Shown here one piece after another: positions 1 through 8,072 of a DNA stretch of 64,000 nt; position 1 is the stretch's first letter, and the number at the start of each line of letters is the position of its first letter. Made by a program: the position numbers and the translations under genes. The notes below the pieces were generated by a model. That model saw nothing but the letters and a program-made list of their open reading frames with translations. It was not told where the DNA came from and did no database searches. This stretch comes from Polyangium sp. y55x31 (GTDB taxonomy: Bacteria > Myxococcota_A > Polyangia > Polyangiales > Polyangiaceae), in the NCBI RefSeq assembly GCF_029946505.1, contig NZ_JARZHG010000001.1, positions 806,001 through 870,000 of the forward strand. The letters are read 5' to 3'.

Positions 1-2082
1 CTCGGCACGGGCGCAGCCGCGTTCGTGACCGTGCCGGAGCTCATGCTCGCGCACGGGACGCGCCAGGCGAAGGCATGCCTCGCGTCGATCGAATCGCCGG
101 AGGCTCCCGAGGAGCTGCTCTGCCGCGGGCCCATCGAATGGATGCTCCTGCCGGCGCGCCTGCCGCTGACGGCGAACCGCGCGCGCTACCGGGCCGAGGA
201 GCTCAACGCGCGGGTCGCGCTCGCGAACTACGTCGAAGCGGCCGTCTCGGGGGCGCCGGATCGCCTGGCCAAGAAGGCAGACGCGCTCGATCTCGAAGCC
301 GCGGTCGTGAAAAACGGCTCGCAGCGCCTCGCGTTCGACGAGCTCGGCCCCTCGGTCGGCGCGCCGGATCTCGGGCGGGAAGCGGACGCGGTGGGCGATC
401 GTCGCACGTTGATCGATCGCGGCGAGACGTGGCTCGATTTCCGCGTCCGGATCGCAGCGATGCGCGCGGCGCTGCTCGAAGGCGATCCGAAACGCGCCGA
501 GCTCCTCGCGCGGAGGTACGCCGACTACGATCCGCGCGATCACGACCACCGCACGGCGATCGCCGCGGTGCTCTGCATGGGCCTCGGCGACGATCCGAAG
601 CGCGGCTTCGAGATGCTGCCGTTCGTGCAAGACGATCGGGCTTCGCGCCGGTACGAGGGGATGTCGCGGGATTTCGGCGAGGTGCGCGCGCTCATCATCG
701 CCTGCGCCGCGCGCGTCGGAACGCCGCCGCCGCCGATGCCGGAGAGGCCGCAGGCGGGAGGCGCGGACGCGGTGGAGCAACGCGCGCTCTTGCGGCTGCG
801 CCTCGCGGCCTCCCACGCGAATGGCGAGGCGACGGAGCCGGTGCAAGCGGCCATCGCGGCGGCGCGATCGCTTCTGGAAAATGGTCCGCGAGGTGCGGGC
901 GCGCGGATCGCGCTGCTCGCGGCGGTGCTCGCGGCGGGCGCGGATCTCGACGCGGACGAGGTCGCTCGGCTGTCGCGGGCCCGCGACGACGAGGATCCGC
1001 TCGCCGCGCCGATCGCGTGGACCGCGACCGAGTGGCTCGCCGAGCGGCGCCCCGCGCTCGGCGACGCGGAGCCGCCGCCGGTGGTCCCGGGCGCGACGTT
1101 CGTGGCGGCGGCGCGCGGCGTGCTCGGCCTCGAAGCGAAGCTCCGCGCGCCCAAGGAAGGCGCACACCGCGCGACGGCCGAGGCGCTCGTCGCGGCGCGC
1201 GGCGCGCTCTGGCTCGAAGCGGCGATGTCGCTCGCGCGGGAGGGCGACGCCGTGGGCGGAGCGACCGCCGCCGACGAGGCTGCGACCGCGCTCGGCCTCG
1301 GCCTGCGCGGGCGCGCGCTCGTGCGATCGAACGTGTTCCGTCTCGCCGGCGATCGGGAGAAAGCGTTCGCGGAGCTCGCCGTGGACGACGCGCCGGCGAA
1401 GGACGAGCTCAAGGGCAAGATCGCCTCGGATCCGCGGATCCCCGCGGCGGTCGCGCTCCAGCGGGCCGAGCTCGCGATGACGCTCGGCAAGCGCGAGGAG
1501 GCGCGGGCGTCGGCCGAACGCGCGGAGGCGCGGGCCGAGGCTTGCCGCGACGTCCTGCTCGCGGCGCGGGCGCGCTGGCAGCTCGCGGCGCTCGGCGCGA
1601 GGACCGCGCCGCCCCCTTCGTGGGCGGACGTCGAGGCGGGCATGGCGCTCACGTGGATCGGCTTCGGCCATCCGCTCGAACCGTACCGGGCCGGCGACGC
1701 GGTCGCGCAATCGGCGCGGGTCGCGCGCGCGCTCGACGGATGGGTCGGCCTCGCGGCCGCGGATCCTGCGCTCCGCCATGCGGGCAGATGGGCGGCGCTC
1801 CGGGATCGCGGCGACGCCCCACCCTGGCTCGGCGTGCACCTCGCGCTCGCGGGACGTTTGCTCCCACCTTCCGAGGGGGACGTGGAGACCTGGCTCGACG
1901 CGGTCTCCGCCTTCGACACGCGCCGCTTCTCGCTCCGCTCCTATGCCTTCGCCCGCGCCGACGCCGCGCGCATGCGTGGCGACGCCGAGGCCGCGGCGCG
2001 CTGGGAGGCGCGTTATCGATTCCTGCGCGGCGTCGCCTCGGATCCGACGCGAATGGAGCTCGCGCGGCACCTCGACCTGTAA
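1..2082 (+). CDS. Hypothetical helical-repeat protein, 5' end outside window
   Basis: The reading frame is open to the left edge of the window, and the first visible residues (LGTGAAAFVTV) look like the end of a signal or membrane helix. The true start is therefore probably upstream and the GTG at position 25 is internal. The product is at least 693 residues, Ala/Arg/Glu-rich, and made of repeated amphipathic helix pairs such as the stretch around ALLEGDPKRAELLARRYADY, which resembles degenerate TPR repeats. No catalytic motif is visible. It ends 21 bases before a small secreted barrel gene. Function not recognised; a periplasmic or lipid-anchored scaffold is a guess. Confidence 0.75.
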   Translation, partial: LGTGAAAFVTVPELMLAHGTRQAKACLASIESPEAPEELLCRGPIEWMLLPARLPLTANRARYRAEELNARVALANYVEAAVSGAPDRLAKKADALDLEAAVVKNGSQRLAFDELGPSVGAPDLGREADAVGDRRTLIDRGETWLDFRVRIAAMRAALLEGDPKRAELLARRYADYDPRDHDHRTAIAAVLCMGLGDDPKRGFEMLPFVQDDRASRRYEGMSRDFGEVRALIIACAARVGTPPPPMPERPQAGGADAVEQRALLRLRLAASHANGEATEPVQAAIAAARSLLENGPRGAGARIALLAAVLAAGADLDADEVARLSRARDDEDPLAAPIAWTATEWLAERRPALGDAEPPPVVPGATFVAAARGVLGLEAKLRAPKEGAHRATAEALVAARGALWLEAAMSLAREGDAVGGATAADEAATALGLGLRGRALVRSNVFRLAGDREKAFAELAVDDAPAKDELKGKIASDPRIPAAVALQRAELAMTLGKREEARASAERAEARAEACRDVLLAARARWQLAALGARTAPPPSWADVEAGMALTWIGFGHPLEPYRAGDAVAQSARVARALDGWVGLAAADPALRHAGRWAALRDRGDAPPWLGVHLALAGRLLPPSEGDVETWLDAVSAFDTRRFSLRSYAFARADAARMRGDAEAAARWEARYRFLRGVASDPTRMELARHLDL

Positions 2083-2103
2083 AAGGTGCTATCGCTCTGT
2101 CCG

Positions 2104-2673
2104 ATGCGACAGACCCGCGCGCCCTTGCTCCTTGCTTCGATCCTGTCGATTCTGGCGTTCGCGCCTGCGGCCGAGGCCTACGAGCGGCAGTGGCACGTCG
2201 GCGGCGGGCTCGGGTATTCCCTCGTCCTGCCCGGCGGGAGCATTCCCACCGCGGCGACCGCGCTCCACGGCGCCTCCGTCGCCGTGCACGGCACGTACGG
2301 CCTCACGGACGCGTTCAACCTCCTCGTCCAGGTCGACGGCAGCTTCGCGCCCGGCTCTCCGCCCGTCCTCCTTGCCGGCGGCGGCGTCGGCATTGGATAT
2401 GTCCTCGATGTCCTGCGCTGGGTCCCGTGGGCGGGCGTCATGGCCGGCGGGTATGCCGTCTCGGCCTTCGACCCTTGCGGCGCGGCTGGCGAGACGGGCT
2501 GCACGAGCGGCCGGCTCGGCCTCTCCATTCCGTTCGGCATCGACTACCAGGTCAGCCGCAGCTTTACCATTGGCGCCTCGGGCCGCTATGGCGTGCTCCT
2601 CCTCGGCCCGAAGGGCGGCTTCGACCAGATGATTGGCGCCTTCCTCCGCGCCGAATACGTCTGGGGTTATTGA
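2104..2673 (+). CDS. Small outer-membrane beta-barrel protein
   Basis: The 189-residue product starts with a clear Sec signal peptide (MRQTRAPLLLASILSILAF, cleavage likely after AEA at about residue 25). Alternating Gly/aromatic/hydrophobic strands follow, and the last residues are YVWGY, with the terminal aromatic typical of outer-membrane barrels. I chose the ATG at 2104 because it places the basic residues at the front of the signal peptide; a GTG at 2086 is in frame but adds nothing recognisable. The stop overlaps the convergent sensor-kinase gene by 7 bases. It resembles the opacity/OmpW-like small porin class only in general form; substrate unknown. Confidence 0.7.
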   Translation: MRQTRAPLLLASILSILAFAPAAEAYERQWHVGGGLGYSLVLPGGSIPTAATALHGASVAVHGTYGLTDAFNLLVQVDGSFAPGSPPVLLAGGGVGIGYVLDVLRWVPWAGVMAGGYAVSAFDPCGAAGETGCTSGRLGLSIPFGIDYQVSRSFTIGASGRYGVLLLGPKGGFDQMIGAFLRAEYVWGY

Positions 2674-4493
2674 GGCGACTCTTTCGACCGTCGTGATCGC
2701 GGCGCTTTTCGCGGCGCTTCGGGCACCCGCGCGGTCGGCACCACGGTCCCGTTTGGCGTCGTGCTCGCGCGGGCCACCTTCGGCGGCAGCTTCTGCGTCG
2801 CGAGCTGCGACGAGTCGTGTGGCTTCGGCGACGAAACGATGGTCACGCGGGGCGTCGTCCTCGACCCGTGCGACGTCACCGCCGCCGGGACCTTCGGCGT
2901 CTGCGCGGCCTGCGTCCCGGACGGCGTCCGCGGCACCCGTTGCGTGGGCGCGCACACATCCGTATCCGCGGCGACCACGAGCGCGTTTTTGACCGGGAGG
3001 GGCGCGCGGACGGGCCTTCGCGACGTTTTCTGCTCGATCGCCTTGGGGGCGGAGGTCCACCCGTCGCGGGCCGTGGAGGGGCCTTCCGGGGGCGACGAGG
3101 GCATCAAGGGTTTCCGTCGGGAGGGCGGCGGCGGCTGGTTCCGCGCCAAAGACACGCCCGCCGGCGCGGCCGGCAGCACGACCCGGAGGAGCGCGCCGCC
3201 GAGATCCGACCGATCGAGCTCGAGCGTTCCCCCGTGCGCCACCGCGACCTGCCGCGCGAGCGTCAGCCCGATCCCGAGCGATTCCCGTTTCGTCGTGAAG
3301 AACGGGTCGAAGATCCGGGCCCGCACATCGGGCGGGATGCCTGGCCCCGAGTCCTCGACGCGCATCACGACCTGATCCTTGTCCCGCGTGAGGGTCACGC
3401 ACACGAGCGGCTTTTGCGGCTCCTCGCCGGCCTTCTTGTTCGCCTCGGCGGCGGCCGCGCAGGCATCCACGCCGTTCGTGAGCAGCGCGAGCAGGAGCTG
3501 ACCGAGATCACTCCGCTTCCCCACGACGACCGGCGATGACCCGTGCACGGCCGTCACCAGCAAATCCACGCTGCGCGCGCGCGCCGTGGGCTCCACCAGC
3601 GCGGCCGCTTCGTGCGCGAGATCCTCGAGGTCCACGGGCTCCGCGTTCGACTCCTCGAGCGCGGAAAGCAGCCGCGTCCCGGCCGTCCGCGCGAACTTGA
3701 GCGCCGTCGTCGCTTCGTCTTGAATCCGCGCCAGATCGTCGAGCGCCGAGGCCACGCCGGGGAACCGCACGCGCAGGTGGCCGATGAGCTTTTCTTGCTC
3801 CTCGAGCTGCGTCCCCAGCGACGACAGCGGCCATCGCATCTCGTCGGCGAACCCTGCCGCGAGCGAGCCCAGGATGGCCAGCCGCGCGAGCTTCGCGTCC
3901 GCGCCGCGCCGCTCGAGCGTGCCCGCGCGGGGCTTCGCCTCCTCGGCGAGGGCCACCGCGCGATCCCGCGCTTTTTCGTGCGCCATCGAGAGCGCGAGCA
4001 TGTTCGCGGCCGTCTCCAGCACGAACGTCGCCTCGGGCGAGAGCATCTCCGGCGACGGCGCCGCGACCAGAAGCGCGCCGAGCACGTCCCGGCCGATCAT
4101 GATCGGCGCGGCGAGGATCGTCCCCCAGCCTGCGCTGTTCACGAGCTCCGGATCGATCCGCCCGGCGAGCGCCGCGGCGGCGTCCGTCTCGGTGATGACG
4201 CGCCTCTTCTTGGCGGCCGTCTGTGCTGGAAACCAGGGAACCTCGGAGCTCGAAAACGTGCTGATGTAGGCGCGCAGCGTCGAGAGCAGCCCGACGTCTG
4301 CCACGAGCTCGAGTCCGTCCCCGGTGGCCTCGTACGCGGCGCCGCGCTGCGCGCCCACGCCTTCGAGGACGAGCGCGAGCGCCTCGGAGAGCAGCCCGCC
4401 GGCCTTGCCGCGCGCGAGCAGCCCCGAAAGGCCGAGGAGCGCCTGGAGCGAGGGGCTCGGCCTTGTCGTGGCGATCGTACGGCGGGCGGCCAT
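2667..4493 (-). CDS. GAF-domain histidine-kinase-like protein lacking the acceptor His
   Basis: 608 residues. A GAF-type sensor region covers roughly residues 20-170. A dimerisation helix sits at about 200-240, and a HATPase_c domain at about 300-440 with N-box LLALLTNGVDA, G1 box VEDSGPGIPP, F box FDPFFTTK and G2 box GIGLTLAR. The C-terminal 160 residues are Pro/Ser/Thr/Arg-rich and look disordered. In the helix where kinases read A-H-E-x-x-x-P-L, this protein has GFADEMRWPL, with Asp217 in place of the phospho-accepting His. The ATP-binding site looks intact, so it may bind ATP without autophosphorylating in the usual way. No response regulator lies beside it. There is no membrane segment, so it is probably cytosolic. 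Confidence 0.85.
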   Translation of the reverse strand: MAARRTIATTRPSPSLQALLGLSGLLARGKAGGLLSEALALVLEGVGAQRGAAYEATGDGLELVADVGLLSTLRAYISTFSSSEVPWFPAQTAAKKRRVITETDAAAALAGRIDPELVNSAGWGTILAAPIMIGRDVLGALLVAAPSPEMLSPEATFVLETAANMLALSMAHEKARDRAVALAEEAKPRAGTLERRGADAKLARLAILGSLAAGFADEMRWPLSSLGTQLEEQEKLIGHLRVRFPGVASALDDLARIQDEATTALKFARTAGTRLLSALEESNAEPVDLEDLAHEAAALVEPTARARSVDLLVTAVHGSSPVVVGKRSDLGQLLLALLTNGVDACAAAAEANKKAGEEPQKPLVCVTLTRDKDQVVMRVEDSGPGIPPDVRARIFDPFFTTKRESLGIGLTLARQVAVAHGGTLELDRSDLGGALLRVVLPAAPAGVSLARNQPPPPSRRKPLMPSSPPEGPSTARDGWTSAPKAIEQKTSRRPVRAPLPVKNALVVAADTDVCAPTQRVPRTPSGTQAAQTPKVPAAVTSHGSRTTPRVTIVSSPKPHDSSQLATQKLPPKVARASTTPNGTVVPTARVPEAPRKAPRSRRSKESPQ

Positions 4494-4594
4494 GATGCCC
4501 CGAGGGTACTCGGAATCGGGGCGCGGGCGGAAGAGATCCGCGCCGGCCCTCGGCAGCGGCGCGCGCGCCGAGGGCCGCTCGCGAGCCGGTCGGG

Positions 4595-5698
4595 CTACTG
4601 GCAGGTCAAGCTACCGCAGTCCTCGCTCTTCGGATCGAAATCGGTGCATTTGCCGTCCGGCTGCAGGCCCCAGGTGCAATAGCTGAGGTAGCTGAAGCCG
4701 TCGATCGAATTGAACGTCATATTGACGTCCGAGAACACCGGCGCCGCGTAGCAATCGTTTTGCTCATAGCCGCGGTAATAGATCTTGTCGCCGACCTCGA
4801 CGTTCGAGTCCTGCAGCTTGATCACGCCGAAGTCGCCGACCACGACCTCGCCCATCCCCATCGGCGCCGGGTTCGGCTGGGGCACCGGCTTCGCGTTCGA
4901 AACCCGCACCTTCACGCCGCCCCACTTGTTGTGGAAGTCCGCGTCCGTCGCCGAGCCGAGCTTCGCCACCTCCGCCGCGTCCGTGAACGCGTGCGGCGCC
5001 GGCAGCGGCGCCGTCCCCGTCCGCTCCACCGCGCACGTGAAGGCGATCTGCGTCTGCGGCACCTTGCTCCCGTTCATCTCGTTCGCGCAGGCCGCGAGCA
5101 GGAACGAATCGGCCACGCCCGTGATGTCGAGCACGTCACCCGGCTTCACGTCGTCCGGGATCGCGTCGCCCGGCAGCGGATCGCCCTCGTAGTAGTTCGA
5201 GAGCTTCGGGCAATACGCCTTGTTGCCGCCCGGCGGGATCGCCGCGGGCACGCCGTAGCTCAGCGCGATCACGCCCGAGTACTCCTTCGTCTCCGCGAGG
5301 CCCGGCGCCGAGACGAACACGCCCCAGAGGCAGTTGCCCGCGTTGCTCTGCGAGACGAGGAACTTGTGGCTCATGGCGACGGCGCCCTTCACCTTCACGG
5401 GCGTCCCCTTCCCGACCGCGCCGGATGCCTTGGAGTTCGTGATCTGCTCGATCGTGACCTCCTTGCCGTCGCACGTCGCGCCGCCTGCGCCGCCCGAACC
5501 CCCCGCGCCGCCGGCGCCGCCCGTGCCGCCCGTGCCGCCGGAGCCCGGCCCCGAGGCGCCCGTCGCGCCGCTGCCGCCGTCGCCGCCCGAGGGGTTGTTG
5601 TTCTCCTCCGCGCGACACGCCGCCGAGAGGACGACACAAAGCCCGAGCGCGCACGCCGCGCTCGTACCCAGAAAAGACCACTGCTTTCGAAGGGACAT
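4595..5698 (-). CDS. Secreted lipoprotein with Gly-rich linker
   Basis: 367 residues with a lipoprotein signal peptide. Basic MSLRKQ is followed by a hydrophobic run and the lipobox LSAAC, with Cys28 the likely lipid attachment site. Residues 35-75 are a Gly/Ser/Ala/Thr tether, then a globular part with several Cys residues and beta-rich stretches (for example TPVKVKGAVAMSHKFLVSQ). It ends CGSLTCQ. An AGGAGG ribosome site lies 7 bases before the ATG. This architecture is very common in Polyangiales surface proteins; an OB-like fold is possible but not demonstrable. Function unknown. Confidence 0.8.
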   Translation of the reverse strand: MSLRKQWSFLGTSAACALGLCVVLSAACRAEENNNPSGGDGGSGATGASGPGSGGTGGTGGAGGAGGSGGAGGATCDGKEVTIEQITNSKASGAVGKGTPVKVKGAVAMSHKFLVSQSNAGNCLWGVFVSAPGLAETKEYSGVIALSYGVPAAIPPGGNKAYCPKLSNYYEGDPLPGDAIPDDVKPGDVLDITGVADSFLLAACANEMNGSKVPQTQIAFTCAVERTGTAPLPAPHAFTDAAEVAKLGSATDADFHNKWGGVKVRVSNAKPVPQPNPAPMGMGEVVVGDFGVIKLQDSNVEVGDKIYYRGYEQNDCYAAPVFSDVNMTFNSIDGFSYLSYCTWGLQPDGKCTDFDPKSEDCGSLTCQ

Positions 5699-6157
5699 GA
5701 AGGAACCTCCTGCTCGCCGCTCGCTGCGCCGAAGAAAGACGCTCCGACCCTACCACCGCCCCCTTCCCCCCGCCCGTGCGTCCCGCCGTCCCGGCTCCCT
5801 CCGCCCTCCTCGCCGGTTCCGCGCCGCCCGCGTCTTCCAGCCCCGCCGCCCCTTCCGCGTCGCTCACCGCTTTCATGTCCGCTGCCCGGATCACGTATGC
5901 CGAACTACACATCCCTCGTTCACGGACCGGGAATAAAGCCGTTCGATGGGGGTTTGGGCCGCGCGATCGACGTCACCATGGCGTTGACACGGATCCGCCC
6001 ACCGCTAGGATGCGCGCCGTTCTCTCGGGCCAGATCGTCAAGATCGCGTGATCCCGAGCCGAGGGGCGCTGCCGTGCGGCTCTGGCGGACCCTCACCTGG
6101 TTTTACCGTGCAGCGACAAAGGGCGCGTAGGTGCGCGCTCTACCGAAGGAGGTCGGA
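5699..6157. other. Divergent intergenic region
   Basis: 459 bases between the divergent lipoprotein and ABC-ATPase genes. The left half is C-rich with no convincing reading frame. The right half carries one good promoter (listed separately) and a leader of about 140 bases ending in AAGGAGG at 6146-6152. No small gene, hairpin terminator or repeat was recognised. Confidence 0.5.
5984..6011 (+). promoter_or_regulatory. Sigma-70-type promoter of the gld-type ABC operon
   Basis: A perfect -35 box TTGACA (5984-5989), a 16-base spacer and a -10 box TAGGAT (6006-6011). Transcription would start near 6018, leaving a leader of about 140 bases before the ATPase gene. Seen directly in the sequence; activity is inferred. 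Confidence 0.6.
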
Positions 6158-7318
6158 TTGTCTACCGACGTGATGATCGAGGCCAATGGGCTCACCAAGC
6201 GATACGGGGCGTTTCGCGCGCTCGACAAGGTGAGCTTCGAGGTCCACCGCGGGGAGGTGGTGGGCTTTCTCGGCCCGAACGGCGCCGGCAAGTCCACGAC
6301 GATGCGCATCCTCACCTGCTTCATTTCCGCCACCGGCGGGACGGCGCGGGTGCATGGCTACGACGTATTCGACGATCCCCTCGAGGTCCGGAAGAAGATC
6401 GGCTACCTGCCCCAGCGCGCGCCCCTCTACGGGGAAATGAGCGTCTGGGAGTACCTGAGCTTCGTCGCGGACATGCGTGGGCTCGAGACGTCCACGTTCA
6501 AGAAGCGCATGAAGAACATCGTCGAGGTCTGCGGCCTCGCGACGAGCCTCGGCAAGGACATCCGCGATCTGTCGCACGGCTATCGGCAGCGCGTCGGCCT
6601 CGCCCAGGCGCTCGTGCACGACCCGCCCATTCTCATCCTCGACGAGCCGACGAGCGACCTCGACCCGAACGAGAAGGCCGAGGTCATCAAGTACATCCAG
6701 GAGATCGGCAAGGAGCGCACGATCCTCCTGTCGACGCACAACCTCTCCGAGGTCGAGCAGGCCTGTGCCCGCGCGATCATCGTCTCGAAGGGGCGCATCG
6801 TCGCCGACGGCCCGCTCGAGGAGATCCGCGCGAAGAGCGGCCGGGTTCGTTACGTGGTCCAGGTGCACGAGAAGCGCGTCTTCGAGGGAGGCCCCGCGAA
6901 GAAGGCGCCGAGCGCCGAGGAAGTGCAGGCGGCCCTCGAAAAACTGCCCGGCGTGACGAGCGTGGTGGAGCTGCCGACGGACGATCGCGCGCACAGCTTC
7001 CAGCTCGCGGGCGCGCAGGACGGCGACATCCGCGCGGAGATCTTCCAGCTCATCGTCTCGAAGGGCTGGCTGCTCCTCGAGATGCGCCGTGAGGCGCAGA
7101 AGCTCGAGGACGTGTTCAAGGCGCTCACGAAGAACGACGAGCGCCGCGATCGCGGCCGTCCCATCGTCGAGGACGACGAGGACGAGGCCGAAGCGGCCGC
7201 CGAGGACGAGGACGAGGACGAGGACGAGTCCGACGAAGACGAGTCCGACGAGGACGAGTCCGACGAGGACGAGGACGAAGACGAGTCCGACGAGGACGAC
7301 AAGAAGAAGAAGGGCTGA
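6158..7318 (+). CDS. ABC transporter ATP-binding protein, GldA-like, with acidic tail
   Basis: Cytosolic ATPase of an ABC-2 type system. Walker A GPNGAGKSTT, signature LSHGYRQRVGLAQAL, Walker B ILILDEPTSDLDP and the switch His in STHNLSEVE are all present in the first 220 residues, followed by the C-terminal extension usual in GldA/ABC-2 ATPases. The TTG start at 6158 is preferred because AAGGAGG lies 5 bases upstream; GTG 6170 and ATG 6173 are alternatives. The last 50 residues are almost entirely Asp/Glu/Ser ending in KKKKG, which is not part of the family fold. The permease gene follows after 6 bases, and the GldG-like and DUF4340 genes complete the operon. Confidence 0.9.
   Translation: MSTDVMIEANGLTKRYGAFRALDKVSFEVHRGEVVGFLGPNGAGKSTTMRILTCFISATGGTARVHGYDVFDDPLEVRKKIGYLPQRAPLYGEMSVWEYLSFVADMRGLETSTFKKRMKNIVEVCGLATSLGKDIRDLSHGYRQRVGLAQALVHDPPILILDEPTSDLDPNEKAEVIKYIQEIGKERTILLSTHNLSEVEQACARAIIVSKGRIVADGPLEEIRAKSGRVRYVVQVHEKRVFEGGPAKKAPSAEEVQAALEKLPGVTSVVELPTDDRAHSFQLAGAQDGDIRAEIFQLIVSKGWLLLEMRREAQKLEDVFKALTKNDERRDRGRPIVEDDEDEAEAAAEDEDEDEDESDEDESDEDESDEDEDEDESDEDDKKKKG
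7202..7300 (+). repeat. Tandem Asp/Glu/Ser-coding repeats
   Basis: Repeated 6-, 9- and 15-base units of the type GAGGACGAGTCCGAC encode the acidic tail of the ABC ATPase. This is low-complexity coding DNA likely to vary in copy number between strains. Confidence 0.75.
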
Positions 7319-7324
7319 ACGCCG

Positions 7325-8062
7325 ATGGGCACCACATTCATCATCGCGAAGCGCGAGTTCCGCTCGAACTTCGACTCGACGCTGGCCTACGTCGTGATCT
7401 GCCTCGGGCTGATCCTTCTGGGCTTCGTGTTCTTCGAGTTCGGGGGCGGCTTCTGGCAGCAGGACCGGGCCTCGCTCGTGCAGATCTTCGCGCAGGCGCC
7501 GCGGGGTTTGTCGTTCCTGATCATCCCCGTCGTGACGATGCGCCTGCTCGCGGAGGAGAAGCGCTCGGGCACGCTCGAGATGCTGATCACCCTGCCCGTG
7601 AAGGATCACGAGGTGATCCTGGGCAAGTTCCTCGGGGCGTGGGGGCTCGTGCTCCTGCTCGTCGCCTCGACGCTGCTCTACCCGCTGCTCATGTTCTGGA
7701 AGCCCTGGGATCTCGGCCCGCTCGACATGGGCCCGGTCTACTCGGGTTACCTCGGCCTCGTGCTCTACAGCGCGGCGGCCGTCTCGATCGGCCTTCTGAT
7801 CTCGGCGCTCGCGGAGAGCCAGACGGTCGCGTTTTTCATCACCTTCGTGGTGCTCTTCGCGCTTCACATGGTCGGCAGCGTGGCGGACAAGATGCCGACG
7901 CCCTGGCTGCGCGAAGCCATCTCGTTCATCAGCTTCGACACCCGCCTCGTGCCCTTCGCGAAGGGCATGATCAACACCCGTGACATCGTCTATTTCGCCT
8001 CGATCGCGGTCGGCTGCCTGATGGCGGCGTTCCGCGCGCTCGAGCGCCGGAAGTGGGCGTAG
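7325..8062 (+). CDS. ABC-2 type permease, GldF-like
   Basis: 245 residues with about six membrane helices: the first near residues 20-40 (VVICLGLILLGFVFFEF), then others around LLLVASTLLYPLLMFW and FFITFVVLFALHMVG. The cytosolic loop LAEEKRSGTLEMLITLPV is the coupling motif characteristic of ABC-2 permeases. It is the membrane partner of the preceding ATPase, 6 bases upstream, and the next gene starts 10 bases downstream. In Bacteroidota this family works with GldA and GldG in gliding; in other phyla the exported substrate is unknown. Confidence 0.88.
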   Translation: MGTTFIIAKREFRSNFDSTLAYVVICLGLILLGFVFFEFGGGFWQQDRASLVQIFAQAPRGLSFLIIPVVTMRLLAEEKRSGTLEMLITLPVKDHEVILGKFLGAWGLVLLLVASTLLYPLLMFWKPWDLGPLDMGPVYSGYLGLVLYSAAAVSIGLLISALAESQTVAFFITFVVLFALHMVGSVADKMPTPWLREAISFISFDTRLVPFAKGMINTRDIVYFASIAVGCLMAAFRALERRKWA

Positions 8063-8072
8063 GAGGAAGGCC

